NCBI RefSeq assembly: GCF_000764665.1
Contig: NZ_JRGM01000032.1
Span: 24,482-88,481 of the forward strand
Length of the DNA stretch: 64,000 bases
Origin: Aeromonas lacus
GTDB lineage: Bacteria; Pseudomonadota; Gammaproteobacteria; Enterobacterales; Aeromonadaceae
Direction of reading: 5' to 3'
Both the position numbers and the translations under genes were made by a program. Below are positions 34,394-43,244 of the stretch, one piece after another. The stretch's first letter is position 1. Each line of letters begins with the position of its first letter. The notes under the pieces were generated by a model that ran no database searches, had not been told where the DNA came from, and saw only the letters and a program-made list of their open reading frames with translations.

Positions 34394-34909
34394 TTAGATT
34401 GCGCCGCACACCTGCGCGATCACCTCGTCGCCGTAACCCATGCTGCTCATCAGCTGGGCCACCATGTTCTGCTTGCGACTGGTGTTGGTGTTGGTGATCA
34501 CCCAGAACGGGGTTTCCGGTACCGGCTTGGGCTTGGTAGTGCTGCCACTGGCGCGCAGAGCCTCGGGATCCCGTGAGAAATAGACACGCTTGCGCCCCTT
34601 GATTTCGGTGGCCTGGGTAAACCCGACCGGGTCATCCCGGTAGAGGGTACTCAGCACCTGCATGAAACGGTTGATGGACTTCTCTTCCTGCTGCAGCTCA
34701 CCTGAGTCGAGCAGGGCTTGCAGCCCCTGCGGTGCGGCAACGACACGGGGTGGTGCCGCCACGGCTGGCTCGGCAACGGCGGCTGACGCGGCCCCCTGAG
34801 CAGGCTGTTCCAGCAGACGGCGCAGGATGTCGGAGGCACTCTCACCGATGTGCCGGGTCTGGCTGGCGATATAGAAGTAGAGATCGTCATCAAGCTCGAT
34901 GGTTTTCAT
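34394..34909 (-). CDS. seqA: Negative modulator of replication initiation SeqA
   Basis: A 171-residue protein (E. coli SeqA is 181). The N-terminal oligomerisation domain ([20 protein letters not shown]) and the Ala/Pro-rich linker (about residues 45-70) precede the C-terminal hemimethylated-GATC binding domain with [26 protein letters not shown] and a [15 protein letters not shown] stretch. It sequesters newly replicated oriC and organises replicated DNA, which implies Dam methylation in this organism. The start at 34909 matches the family; an extension to 35062 does not. Confidence 0.96.
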   Translation of the reverse strand: MKTIELDDDLYFYIASQTRHIGESASDILRRLLEQPAQGAASAAVAEPAVAAPPRVVAAPQGLQALLDSGELQQEEKSINRFMQVLSTLYRDDPVGFTQATEIKGRKRVYFSRDPEALRASGSTTKPKPVPETPFWVITNTNTSRKQNMVAQLMSSMGYGDEVIAQVCGAI

Positions 34910-35162
34910 AGGGATGCGCTGGACTCGTCGAAATTCGGATGCGGCGATTATACATAGGCAAACCCGACAGCCCAAGGGAGGGGCTGGCAGATGTACATGA
35001 ATCTCATCGAGAATACGGCATAATAGCGGCCCAAGTGTGTGATCGGCCGCACTGATAGCCAATCTGAACGGGATTTTTTAGAAAAAAAACCACACAAATT
35101 TCCCCTTCATCACACGAAATCCTTTTCTTTCCAGTGCGTTAAATCATATCGGCAACGCACTC

Positions 35163-35966
35163 ATGACCGAACAAGGTGTCATTTTGCAACAAAAGAGCGT
35201 AGTGAACTTCAAAGAGCAGGGCCAGGGCCAAGCCGTCATTCTGATCCACGGGCTGTTCGGCAGCCTCGATAATCTGGGTCTGCTGGCCCGCGCCCTCGGC
35301 GAGCACTATCGGGTCATCAGCGTCGATCTGCGCAACCACGGCACCTCCTTTCGCAGCAACGACATGAGCTATCCGGCGCAGGCCGCCGACATACTCGCGC
35401 TGATGGATCACCTTGGGCTGGATCAGGCGGCAATAGTCGGCCACTCCATGGGGGGCAAGGTCGGGATGCAGCTTGCCAAGCTGGCATCCGCGCGGGTGAG
35501 CCGGCTGGTGGTCGCCGACATAGCGCCGGTCGCCTATCCCCACTCCCGCCACCAGAATGTGTTCGCCGGCCTCAACGCCACTCTAGCGGCACAGCCCCAG
35601 AGCCGCAGCGACGCGGAGCGCATTCTGGCCGAGCATATCGAGATCGCCGGGGTGCGCCAGTTTCTGCTCAAATCCTTCGCCAAAGGCGACGATGGCTGGC
35701 AGTGGCGCTTCAATGTGCCTGCTCTTGAGGAGAACTACGCCAACATCATGGGCTGGCCCGAGGATGAGCGCTGCTTCGAAGGGCCGGTACTCTTTATCAA
35801 GGGAGGGGATTCTGACTATATGCAGCCCCAATACAGCGAGGCAGCACTGGCCCAATTCCCGGCGGCAAAGGTGCGCGTCATCGCCGGAACCGGCCACTGG
35901 CTGCATGCGGAAAAACCGATGTTGTTCAACAAACTGGTTGTGGATTTCCTGTCCACAGGCGGTTAA
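35163..35966 (+). CDS. ybfF: Alpha/beta-hydrolase esterase YbfF
   Basis: A 267-residue alpha/beta hydrolase. It has the oxyanion region ILIHGLFGSLDN, the nucleophile elbow GHSMGGK (Ser near residue 96), an acidic residue in the FIKGGDSDY loop, and the late His in GTGHWLHAEKP. E. coli YbfF hydrolyses acyl esters; its in vivo substrate is not fixed. It is divergent from seqA, as in E. coli. The first residues (MTEQGVILQQKS) are a short extension before the conserved core. Confidence 0.93.
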   Translation: MTEQGVILQQKSVVNFKEQGQGQAVILIHGLFGSLDNLGLLARALGEHYRVISVDLRNHGTSFRSNDMSYPAQAADILALMDHLGLDQAAIVGHSMGGKVGMQLAKLASARVSRLVVADIAPVAYPHSRHQNVFAGLNATLAAQPQSRSDAERILAEHIEIAGVRQFLLKSFAKGDDGWQWRFNVPALEENYANIMGWPEDERCFEGPVLFIKGGDSDYMQPQYSEAALAQFPAAKVRVIAGTGHWLHAEKPMLFNKLVVDFLSTGG

Positions 35967-36021
35967 CAGTTCCAAATCCTTTGTGATATAGTGCGCCCGT
36001 CATAAGGAGTGTGCGCAATCC

Positions 36022-36243
36022 ATGCTAAGTGAACATATCGACCTGATCGAAAGTTTGGGCCTCAAGTTATTCTTTGTGGCCATTTTCATATTGATTGGCC
36101 TGGCCATTCAGGACGTTCTCAAACGCGGCAACGTGCCCCGTTTCGGTCGTTTCATCGTCTGGTTGGTACTGTTTCTGGGTTGTGCAGGTTTTGTCGCCAA
36201 GGGGCTGATCGAACTGGGCTGGGAAGGCTCAGGACTAGGCTAA
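36022..36243 (+). CDS. DUF2788 small membrane protein
   Basis: A 73-residue protein with two hydrophobic helices (about residues 14-32 and 43-61) joined by QDVLKRGNVPRFGR, the DUF2788 pattern. No function is known. AAGGAG precedes the ATG, and GATATAGT about 45 bases upstream could be a -10 element. It lies between ybfF and ybfE, where E. coli has no equivalent gene. Confidence 0.88.
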   Translation: MLSEHIDLIESLGLKLFFVAIFILIGLAIQDVLKRGNVPRFGRFIVWLVLFLGCAGFVAKGLIELGWEGSGLG

Positions 36244-36262
36244 CAATTTTCATCTGTGATGT

Positions 36263-36559
36263 ATGGCCAAACAGCAAACTGATCGAACAACACTGGATCT
36301 GTTCGCAAACGAGAAGCGCCCCGGCAGGCCAAAGACCAACCCACTCCCCCGCGAGACCCAACTCAAGATCAACAAGCGTAACCAGCTTAAGCGCGATCGG
36401 GAGAATGGGCTGAAGCGGGTAGAGTTAAAGGTGGAGGCCGAGTTGCTGGAGCGCCTGAACCAACTTGCGTTGCAACAGAACATCAGCCGAGCCGAGCTGA
36501 TCCAATCTATCCTGAAGCAACAGATTGAGTCCGCCTTTGCGGTGGATATTGCAGTCTGA
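36263..36559 (+). CDS. ybfE: LexA-regulated protein YbfE (CopB-family DNA-binding)
   Basis: A 98-residue basic protein. A GRPKTNPLPRETQLKINKRNQLKRDR stretch (in part) is followed by a ribbon-helix-helix-like segment (RVELKVEAELLERLNQLALQQNISRAELIQSIL, in part). E. coli ybfE is SOS-regulated, but no CTG-N10-CAG LexA box was found upstream here. It sits 39 bp before fldA, as in E. coli. Confidence 0.9.
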   Translation: MAKQQTDRTTLDLFANEKRPGRPKTNPLPRETQLKINKRNQLKRDRENGLKRVELKVEAELLERLNQLALQQNISRAELIQSILKQQIESAFAVDIAV

Positions 36560-36598
36560 GCGTCAAGCATTAACACCAAATACGGGTAACTAAACACT

Positions 36599-37123
36599 AT
36601 GGCAAGTGTAGGTCTGTTTTTTGGCAGCGATACCGGTAACACCGAAGCTGTCGCCAAGATGATCCAGAAAGAGCTGGGCAAAAATCTGATTGAAGTCCGT
36701 GACATCGCCAAGAGCAGCAAGGCCGACATCGAGAACTTCGATCTGCTGATGTTCGGCATCCCGACCTGGTACTACGGCGAAGCACAGGCCGACTGGGACG
36801 ACTTCTTCCCCGATCTGGGCGAAATCGACTTCACCAACAAGCTGGTTGCCATCTTCGGTTGTGGCGATCAGGAAGACTACGCCGAGTACTTCCTCGACGC
36901 CATGGGTACCCTGCGCGACATCGTTGAAGCCAAAGGCGCCATCATCATCGGTCACTGGCCGACCGCCGGTTACGAGTTTGAAGCCTCCAAGGCGCTGGTA
37001 GATGACAAGCACTTCGTCGGTCTGGGTATCGATGAAGATCGTCAGCCGGAGCTGACCGCCGAGCGCGTCAAAGGCTGGTGCAAGCAGCTGCACGAAGAGA
37101 TGTGCCTGGGCGAGCTGGAGTAA
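36599..37123 (+). CDS. fldA: Flavodoxin 1
   Basis: A 174-residue long-chain flavodoxin. The FMN phosphate loop GSDTGNTEAVAK is near residues 9-20, the first aromatic-loop stretch is PTWYYGEAQADWDDF near 56, and the second is FGCGDQEDYAEYFLDA near 88. It transfers electrons at low potential to methionine synthase, biotin synthase, IspG/H and similar enzymes. The position before fur is conserved in E. coli and fits iron-saving biology. Confidence 0.96.
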   Translation: MASVGLFFGSDTGNTEAVAKMIQKELGKNLIEVRDIAKSSKADIENFDLLMFGIPTWYYGEAQADWDDFFPDLGEIDFTNKLVAIFGCGDQEDYAEYFLDAMGTLRDIVEAKGAIIIGHWPTAGYEFEASKALVDDKHFVGLGIDEDRQPELTAERVKGWCKQLHEEMCLGELE

Positions 37124-37146
37124 TCTCCTCCCCCTGCTTGAAACAA

Positions 37147-37172
37147 CAAGGGCCCCGTCGGGGCCCTTGTTC
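37147..37172. terminator. Bidirectional terminator between fldA and the DUF4442 gene
   Basis: A perfect stem of about 11 bp (ACAAGGGCCCC/GGGGCCCTTGT) between convergent genes, followed by TCTAT on the plus strand. Confidence 0.75.
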
Positions 37173-37192
37173 TATCTGCAATTTGCGGCCGT

Positions 37193-37675
37193 TCACTCTC
37201 CCCTGTGCTCGGGTTTGGCCCGCACATAGAGAGTGCGTTTCACCTGCGCCACCAGCTCCCCCTGACCGTCCTGCACCGTCACCTCGAATTCGGGAAAGTA
37301 CTTGATCCCCCCTTCGGTCGCCGCCACGATTTCGGCCAGCTTGCCATCGCTCAGGTTGAATTCCGCCACCAGCTTGCCCTTGCCCGGTTTGATGTAGTTG
37401 ATGCTGCCCGCCTTGTCCCAGACGTAATAACGGTTCTTGAAGTAACCCATCAGCATCAGCGGATAGATGGGATCTGTCATGGCAAACATGCTGCCGCCAA
37501 ACTGGGTGCGGTTGGCATTCTTGTTCCACCAGCGGGATTTCAGGGTCACCCGACAGTAGCGAAAATCATCGCTCAGGGTCTCTATCTTGATGCCGGCGCC
37601 CCAGAAAGGGGGCCAGGCATTGAGGGCGCGGCGCACCCAGGCCGCGTTGTCAAAAAGCCAATCCATGGATCTCAT
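37193..37675 (-). CDS. DUF4442 (thioesterase-fold) protein
   Basis: A protein of about 160 residues. The pattern RVTLKSRWWNKNANRTQFGGSMF, DPIYPLMLMGYF and a INYIKPGKGKLVAEF stretch fit the DUF4442 hot-dog-fold family, whose role is not established but whose fold suggests an acyl-thioester ligand. The start is uncertain: ATGs at 37735, 37687, 37675 and 37666 are all in frame and none has a strong ribosome site; 37675 is chosen for the family-like N-terminus. It is convergent with fldA. Confidence 0.83.
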   Translation of the reverse strand: MRSMDWLFDNAAWVRRALNAWPPFWGAGIKIETLSDDFRYCRVTLKSRWWNKNANRTQFGGSMFAMTDPIYPLMLMGYFKNRYYVWDKAGSINYIKPGKGKLVAEFNLSDGKLAEIVAATEGGIKYFPEFEVTVQDGQGELVAQVKRTLYVRAKPEHRGE

Positions 37676-37909
37676 CCGACCAGACATGTGAAAGTTACAT
37701 CTTATCAACATCTGCCATCCCGGCAAGTCGTCCAAGGTGATTGATTATTTCAATCCAGACCCGGATGAGTGGCTAAACCCTTTGAATTTGCGGGTTTATT
37801 TTTTGGGATGCAACGACCTATAATGACAGGCCAAGCGAGTTGAAGGTTGCCATTCCCGCGGCAGTCCATCAGAATAAACCCCACCTTCGAGAATGCGAAT
37901 AAGTAGAAT

Positions 37910-38338
37910 ATGGCAGACAACAACCAAGCGTTAAAAAAGGCCGGGCTCAAGATCACCTTGCCCCGGGTCAAGATCCTGGAAATCCTGCAACAGCCGGACT
38001 GCCAACACACCAGTGCCGAAGATCTCTATAAACGCCTGATCGATCTGGGTGAAGAGATTGGTCTCGCCACCGTCTACCGCGTTCTCAACCAGTTTGATGA
38101 TGCCGGTATCGTGACCCGCCATCACTTCGAAGGGGGCAAGTCGGTATTTGAGCTGGCGACTCAGGAGCACCACGACCATCTGGTTTGCCTGGACTGCGGC
38201 AAGGTGATTGAGTTCTCCGACGAGGTGATTGAACAACGCCAGAGCGAGATCGCCAAGAAGCACAATATCCGTCTCACCAACCACAGTCTCTACCTCTACG
38301 GTCACTGTGCCAGCGGTGAGTGCAAGCACGACGACTAA
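37910..38338 (+). CDS. fur: Ferric uptake regulator Fur
   Basis: A 142-residue metalloregulator. The winged-helix DNA-binding part (about 1-83) contains LGEEIGLATVYRVLNQF. The dimerisation part holds the metal ligands in HHFEGGKSVFE, EHHDHLVCLDCGKVIEF and HCASGECKHDD (C93/C96-type pair and C-terminal cysteines). With Fe2+ it represses iron-uptake genes, including those behind the Fur boxes at 5933 and 6039. A TATAAT -10 is about 90 bp upstream. No uof-like upstream peptide was found. Confidence 0.97.
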   Translation: MADNNQALKKAGLKITLPRVKILEILQQPDCQHTSAEDLYKRLIDLGEEIGLATVYRVLNQFDDAGIVTRHHFEGGKSVFELATQEHHDHLVCLDCGKVIEFSDEVIEQRQSEIAKKHNIRLTNHSLYLYGHCASGECKHDD

Positions 38339-38366
38339 GTCGGCTGCAACATCAGATCACGGACAA

Positions 38367-38398
38367 TAAAAAAGCCAGCATCAGCTGGCTTTTTTATT
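38367..38398. terminator. Bidirectional terminator between fur and glnS
   Basis: AAAAAAGCCAGC/GCTGGCTTTTTT stem with an ATCA loop, strong on both strands, serving the convergent fur and glnS genes. Confidence 0.93.
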
Positions 38399-38453
38399 GT
38401 CCGAAACAGGATAGAAGCACAATGGAGGGCAGAGTCTCCCCTGCCCCACGGTA

Positions 38454-40115
38454 TCAGCCTTCTACCTTGCCCCAGGAGTCGCGCAGGGCAACAGTGCGGT
38501 TGAACACCAGATGCTCCGGGCTGGAGAGCTTGTTGTCGGCGCAGAAGTAGCCTTCGCGCTCGAACTGGTAAGCCTGCTCCGGCTTTGCGTTCTTCAGCGA
38601 AGCCTCGACACGTGCACCCTCGATGATCACCAGGGATTCCGGGTTCAAAGCCGCTTCGAAGTCCTCTTCGGCGCCCGGGTTCGGCACCTTGAACAGACGG
38701 TCATAGAGACGCACTTCTGCCGGCAGGGAGTGAGTAGCGCTGACCCAGTGGATCACCCCTTTCACCTTGCGGCCATCGGCCGGATCCTTGCCCAGGGTCT
38801 CGGGGTCGTAGCTGCAGTAGATGCAGGTGACCTTGCCGTCGGCGTCCTTCTCGATGCGCTCGGCCTTGATGACGTAGGCATTGCGCAGACGCACTTCCTT
38901 GCCCAGCACCAGACGCTTGAACTGCTTGTTCGCTTCCTCTTTGAAGTCAGCTTCGTCGATGAAGATTTCGCGGGTAAAGTTCAGCTCGCGGGTACCCATC
39001 TCGGCGTTGCTCGGGTGAGCCGGGGCGGTCAGCACTTCATCGGCAGCCAGGTTCTCGATCACCACCTTCACCGGGTGCAGCACGGCCATGGCGCGCGGTG
39101 CATTCTCGTTGAGGTCTTCACGGATGCAGGCTTCCAGCATGCTCATCTCGACGATGTTGTCCTGCTTGGTCACGCCGATGCGCTTGCAGAACTCGCGGAT
39201 GGAGGCCGGAGTATAACCACGGCGACGCAGACCGGACACGGTCAGCATGCGCGGGTCGTCCCAACCATCGACGTGCTTCTCGGTCACCAGCAGGTTCAGC
39301 TTGCGCTTGGACATGACGGTGTATTCGAGGTTCAGACGAGAGAACTCGTACTGACGCGGGTGGCAGTCGATGGTGATGTTGTCCAGCACCCAGTCGTACA
39401 GACGACGGTTATCCTGGAACTCCAGAGTACAGATGGAGTGGGTGATCCCTTCCAAGGCGTCCGAGATGCAGTGAGTGAAGTCATACATCGGGTAGATGCA
39501 CCACTTGTCACCGGTCTGGTGGTGGTGGGCAAACTTGATGCGGTAGATAACCGGATCGCGCATCACCATGAAGGGAGAAGCCATGTCGATCTTGGCGCGC
39601 AGGCAGACGGAACCCTCGGCAAACTCGCCGTTCTTCATCTTCTCGAACAGGGCCAGGTTCTCTGCCACGCTACGTTCACGGAACGGGCTGTTCTTGCCTG
39701 GTTCGGTCAGGGTGCCACGGTACTCGCGCATCTGCTCGGGGGAGAGCTCGTCCACATAGGCCAGACCCTTTTCGATCAGCTCAACGGCGTAGCCGTGCAG
39801 CTTGTCGAAATAGTCGGAGGAGTAGCAGATCTCGCCGTTCCACTGGAAGCCAAGCCACTGCACGTCCTGCTTGATGGACTCAACGTACTCGATATCTTCC
39901 TTCGCCGGGTTGGTATCGTCAAAGCGCAGGTTGCACTGGCCCTGATAGTCGCGGGCGATGCCGAAGTTCAGGCAGATGGATTTGGCGTGGCCGATATGGA
40001 GATAACCGTTCGGCTCGGGCGGAAAACGGGTATGCACACTGCTGTGCTTACCGCTGGCCAGATCTTCATCAATGATCTGACGAATAAAGTTAGTTGGGCT
40101 GTTCGCCTGACTCAT
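38454..40115 (-). CDS. glnS: Glutaminyl-tRNA synthetase
   Basis: A 553-residue class I synthetase (E. coli GlnRS is 554). The HIGH-type motif HIGHAK lies in [15 protein letters not shown] near residue 34, and the KMSKS-type motif reads VMSKRK near residue 268. The GlnRS anticodon-binding beta barrels follow ([22 protein letters not shown]). It charges tRNA-Gln in the cytoplasm. The start [19 protein letters not shown] matches the family. Confidence 0.97.
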   Translation of the reverse strand: MSQANSPTNFIRQIIDEDLASGKHSSVHTRFPPEPNGYLHIGHAKSICLNFGIARDYQGQCNLRFDDTNPAKEDIEYVESIKQDVQWLGFQWNGEICYSSDYFDKLHGYAVELIEKGLAYVDELSPEQMREYRGTLTEPGKNSPFRERSVAENLALFEKMKNGEFAEGSVCLRAKIDMASPFMVMRDPVIYRIKFAHHHQTGDKWCIYPMYDFTHCISDALEGITHSICTLEFQDNRRLYDWVLDNITIDCHPRQYEFSRLNLEYTVMSKRKLNLLVTEKHVDGWDDPRMLTVSGLRRRGYTPASIREFCKRIGVTKQDNIVEMSMLEACIREDLNENAPRAMAVLHPVKVVIENLAADEVLTAPAHPSNAEMGTRELNFTREIFIDEADFKEEANKQFKRLVLGKEVRLRNAYVIKAERIEKDADGKVTCIYCSYDPETLGKDPADGRKVKGVIHWVSATHSLPAEVRLYDRLFKVPNPGAEEDFEAALNPESLVIIEGARVEASLKNAKPEQAYQFEREGYFCADNKLSSPEHLVFNRTVALRDSWGKVEG

Positions 40116-40291
40116 GGCTCACCTCAAAAAAGCGTCACTGGCGGAAGTTGTGCCGGCTGGCACCCTCATCCCCCCGCCGTCAAGCCGGATATGATCCCTC
40201 ATTACGCGCCCTGCCTCAACCTGAATTTGGCAGTTCCAGGCTATTGGCGTGCTAAAAAGCGGGTCAAAGCCGCCTCGTCACGCAGGATGTA

Positions 40292-40318
40292 TAAAAAAGC
40301 CCCGCACAAGGCGGGGCT
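40292..40318 (-). terminator. Rho-independent terminator of the chitobiase gene
   Basis: AGCCCCGC/GCGGGGCT stem followed on the minus strand by TTTTTTAT, in the 343-bp gap between the chitobiase stop and the glnS start. The rest of the gap holds the glnS promoter region and no gene. Confidence 0.88.
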
Positions 40319-40458
40319 GAAAGTGATGAAAAACAAAACAGACAATACACACACAACAAAGGCTCACACGCACAGTCAACCTTTCCCAAATCCGATAGAC
40401 CATCGCCCTTGGGAAAGGCGGGTCTTGCGACCCACCTTGCGTTACGGCATGGGTACTA

Positions 40459-43122
40459 TCAGTTCAACTCGGTGACGCGGCTGGTGCGCTTGCCATCGAA
40501 GCTGGTGGTACGCAGGTAGACCTTGCCATCAACGGCCGGCTTGGCCGCGGCGTCGTAGGCAGTCCAGGTCTTGCCGTCCAGGCTGTACTGGATGGGCAGG
40601 CCCGGCAGATCCACGTTCGCTTCCAGCACACCGTTCACCACTTTGGCACCCGGTACGGAGAGGCGGTATTCAACACCGGCCTGATCCAGTTTCGGCAGGA
40701 CGCGCTGACCCAGCAGGTTGGCGAACTGGTTCCACTCTTTGTTCAGAGTGGCCTTGTTGACATGCTTGGTTTCGCCGGAGAACTCGCGACCCTTCACATA
40801 GTTCAGCTCGAAGCCACCCTTGTGCCATGCGCGCTCGGCCATGGAGAAGATACGCGGGTAAACCATGTACTCGTACTGAGCGTCGGTACGTACGGTTTCA
40901 CTCCACTGCTGACCGGAGATCCCCTTGAACTTGACCGGATCCTGGTCACCCTTGGCCACGAAGGCGTTGCCATCGCGGTCAACCGAGGTTTCGGCGTTCT
41001 GCGGCAGGTTTTCCGGGGCGAAGGCGAACACCTTGCGGGTGTCGTTGAAACGGGTTGCCCAGTAGTAGCCACGCTCAGCCGGGTGCACCTCGTTCGGGAA
41101 GTCGAAGTAGAGGTAATCCGGGTTGGAGAGGACCACTTCATAACCCTTATGCGCCCATTTCATCGCTTCGTTGAAGCCACCCCAGTAGAGGGTTTCCCAG
41201 AAGTTGACACGGGTGTTGTCGGTGGCGAAGTCCTTGGCGCTGTTGGCGTACTTCAGACCATCTTCCCACGCCTGCAGGGTGGAGAAGCCGTGGCCCTTGA
41301 CCATCTCGCCCACTTCCTTGGCGAAGTAAACCGGCAGCTCGGCTACGTCCTTGATCTTGCCATCGTCGATCATCTTCTGGCACATCGGGGACTTGCCAAA
41401 CGGCTTGTCCTGCTTGCTGGAGTCGACGTTGCCTTTCCATGCCACCAGCTCTTCTTTCTTGGTGACAGCGGGATCCTGATAACCACCGCCCTGCATGATG
41501 TTCTTCGCTTCGTCACCACCGTAGTGCCATGCGGTCAACGGCTGGCCGGCGGCCTGGTGCATCTGGGCAACTTCATCCATCACCTTGGCCACGAAGGTGG
41601 CAGCACCCGGCTGGCAAGGGTTGATGAAGGACATCTTGTCGTAGAACTGGACGGAGGTGACGTTGGACGTATCGTTCGGGTCAGTCAGGCGGAACTGGTT
41701 GGCTTCGGCTTCTTTACCTTCAGCCATCAGACGCTTGTAACGCGCTTCCATGGAAACCACGGCGGCACGGGCGTGCGCCGGCATGTTGATCTCGGGGATG
41801 ACGGTCACACCGCGCGCTCTGGCATAACGCACCAGGTCGATATAGTCAGACTTGCTGTAGAAGCCGGAGCCCTGGTTGTCGCTGGTCGGGCCGGAGCCCA
41901 GTTGCGGCAGCAAGCACTTGGTTTCGGAGAGATCGTGGCAACGCTGGCTACCGACTTGAGTCAGTTCCGGCAGGCCCGGGATCTCCAGACGCCAGCCTTC
42001 ATCGTTGGTCAGGCCCAGATGCAGCACGTTGAGCTTCATGGCAGACATCTGGTCAACCAGCTTCTTCATGGTGTCCAGGCTGCGGAAGTGACGAGCCACG
42101 TCGGTCTGCATACCGCGGTATTCAAAGCGCGGCGCATCTTCAACAGTCATCTGGCTAACCAGCTTGTCGTTGACACCCAACAGGGAGATCAGGGACTGAG
42201 CACCCCAGTAGGCGCCTTCAATGTCGTGACCCTGGATAACAGTGCCTTTCTTGCCGATGGTCATGTCATAACCTTCGGCCTGCTTGAGCTTGCTGCCCAG
42301 CTTGATGGTGACCGGGTAGCCGGTGTCGGAGAGGGTAACACCCAGCTTGGTCAGTTGTGCTTTCAGGGCTTCGGCGCGATCGCTCGGCAGATCCAGGGCA
42401 TTGAGTTTGATGGTGGAGAAGTCAACCTGCGGGCCAGCCTTGACCACCTGCTTCATCGGGGTCGGCAGGATCTGGTTGTCGACCTTGCCAGCCGGCAGCA
42501 GGGTGCTGGTCTGGTTGGCAGCAAAACGGGTCTCACTGTTCATCAGGATGTTCTTGTCATCCTTGATGCGCTTCCAGCCATCAGCCGGCATCGGCTTCTC
42601 GTAGGTGGTGGCATCGTCGATGTTGCTCATGCTGGCCAGCACTTTCGGCTCGGCACCTTCGCTGGCGACATACCAGTTCGGCATGATGTCAGATTCGAAC
42701 AGTACCCAATATTCGACCACCAACGGTACTTCGACCGTGGCATCCTTGGCGAACCCCTGGAACTTCTCGGTTGGCGTCAAACGATAGAGGTCGCCGGTCA
42801 GGTGAGTGATGGTGAACTGGTCGTTGTCCACCCGCTGGATGCGGCGGATGGAGGAGACATAGATGCTCCAGTCCTTGGAGGTGACGTCAGCACCGGTGTT
42901 GGTCAGGTGCAGCTTGGCAACGCCACAACTCGCCCACTCGGAGCCCAACGCCTGGCAATCGAGACCGGCACCGGCGCCATCGTTGGTGACGACTTCATAC
43001 TTGACCACCAGATTGTTGGCGAGGGAGTCGACCACGGCTTGCTTGGCGGCATCGGCTGCCTGGACCTGGCTGACGAAAACGGTAGACATGGCAATGGCTA
43101 ACAGAGAATGTTTCAAGTTCAT
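40459..43122 (-). CDS. chb: N,N'-diacetylchitobiase / beta-N-acetylhexosaminidase (GH20)
   Basis: An 887-residue secreted or periplasmic enzyme of the Vibrio/Serratia chitobiase type (about 885). A signal peptide ends near residue 23 (SQVQA). A carbohydrate-binding-like N-domain (about 35-195), a small GH20b domain (about 220-335), the GH20 barrel (about 340-780) and a C-terminal Ig-like domain follow. The catalytic Asp537-Glu538 pair is in HYGGDEAKN. It splits chitobiose and other GlcNAc beta-linked oligomers to GlcNAc, which the adjacent nagE imports. The start at 43122 (MNLKHSLLAIA) gives a clean signal peptide; an ATG five codons earlier is less likely. Confidence 0.94.
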   Translation of the reverse strand: MNLKHSLLAIAMSTVFVSQVQAADAAKQAVVDSLANNLVVKYEVVTNDGAGAGLDCQALGSEWASCGVAKLHLTNTGADVTSKDWSIYVSSIRRIQRVDNDQFTITHLTGDLYRLTPTEKFQGFAKDATVEVPLVVEYWVLFESDIMPNWYVASEGAEPKVLASMSNIDDATTYEKPMPADGWKRIKDDKNILMNSETRFAANQTSTLLPAGKVDNQILPTPMKQVVKAGPQVDFSTIKLNALDLPSDRAEALKAQLTKLGVTLSDTGYPVTIKLGSKLKQAEGYDMTIGKKGTVIQGHDIEGAYWGAQSLISLLGVNDKLVSQMTVEDAPRFEYRGMQTDVARHFRSLDTMKKLVDQMSAMKLNVLHLGLTNDEGWRLEIPGLPELTQVGSQRCHDLSETKCLLPQLGSGPTSDNQGSGFYSKSDYIDLVRYARARGVTVIPEINMPAHARAAVVSMEARYKRLMAEGKEAEANQFRLTDPNDTSNVTSVQFYDKMSFINPCQPGAATFVAKVMDEVAQMHQAAGQPLTAWHYGGDEAKNIMQGGGYQDPAVTKKEELVAWKGNVDSSKQDKPFGKSPMCQKMIDDGKIKDVAELPVYFAKEVGEMVKGHGFSTLQAWEDGLKYANSAKDFATDNTRVNFWETLYWGGFNEAMKWAHKGYEVVLSNPDYLYFDFPNEVHPAERGYYWATRFNDTRKVFAFAPENLPQNAETSVDRDGNAFVAKGDQDPVKFKGISGQQWSETVRTDAQYEYMVYPRIFSMAERAWHKGGFELNYVKGREFSGETKHVNKATLNKEWNQFANLLGQRVLPKLDQAGVEYRLSVPGAKVVNGVLEANVDLPGLPIQYSLDGKTWTAYDAAAKPAVDGKVYLRTTSFDGKRTSRVTELN

Positions 43123-43176
43123 AACTGCTGCTCTCATTTGAAGTAAAGGTTGGATTTTCTTGGCTTTTTTTATATT

Positions 43177-43195
43177 GGGCCCCTAAGTGGGGCCC
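43177..43195 (-). repeat. Hairpin between nagE and chb
   Basis: GGGCCCC/GGGGCCC stem with a TAAGT-type loop, 50 bp after the nagE stop. No T run follows on the minus strand, so it is more likely an mRNA-processing or partial-attenuation hairpin than a full terminator. Confidence 0.5.
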
Positions 43196-43244
43196 TTAGT
43201 TATGTCAACAATGGACTTAGACTTGAGGTGAGCGAGTCGCTCGA

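Noticed and set aside
36180..36275. LexA box expected before ybfE
   Set aside because: No CTG-N10-CAG pattern with usable spacing was found near the start.
37740..37909. uof-like upstream peptide before fur
   Set aside because: Only an 11-codon frame overlapping the promoter was seen, without a ribosome site.
38511..40475. 654-codon plus-strand frame over glnS
   Set aside because: Shadow of the glnS codons; glnS is unmistakable.
40762..43101. 779-codon plus-strand frame over the chitobiase gene
   Set aside because: Shadow of chitobiase, which has clear catalytic motifs and a signal peptide.
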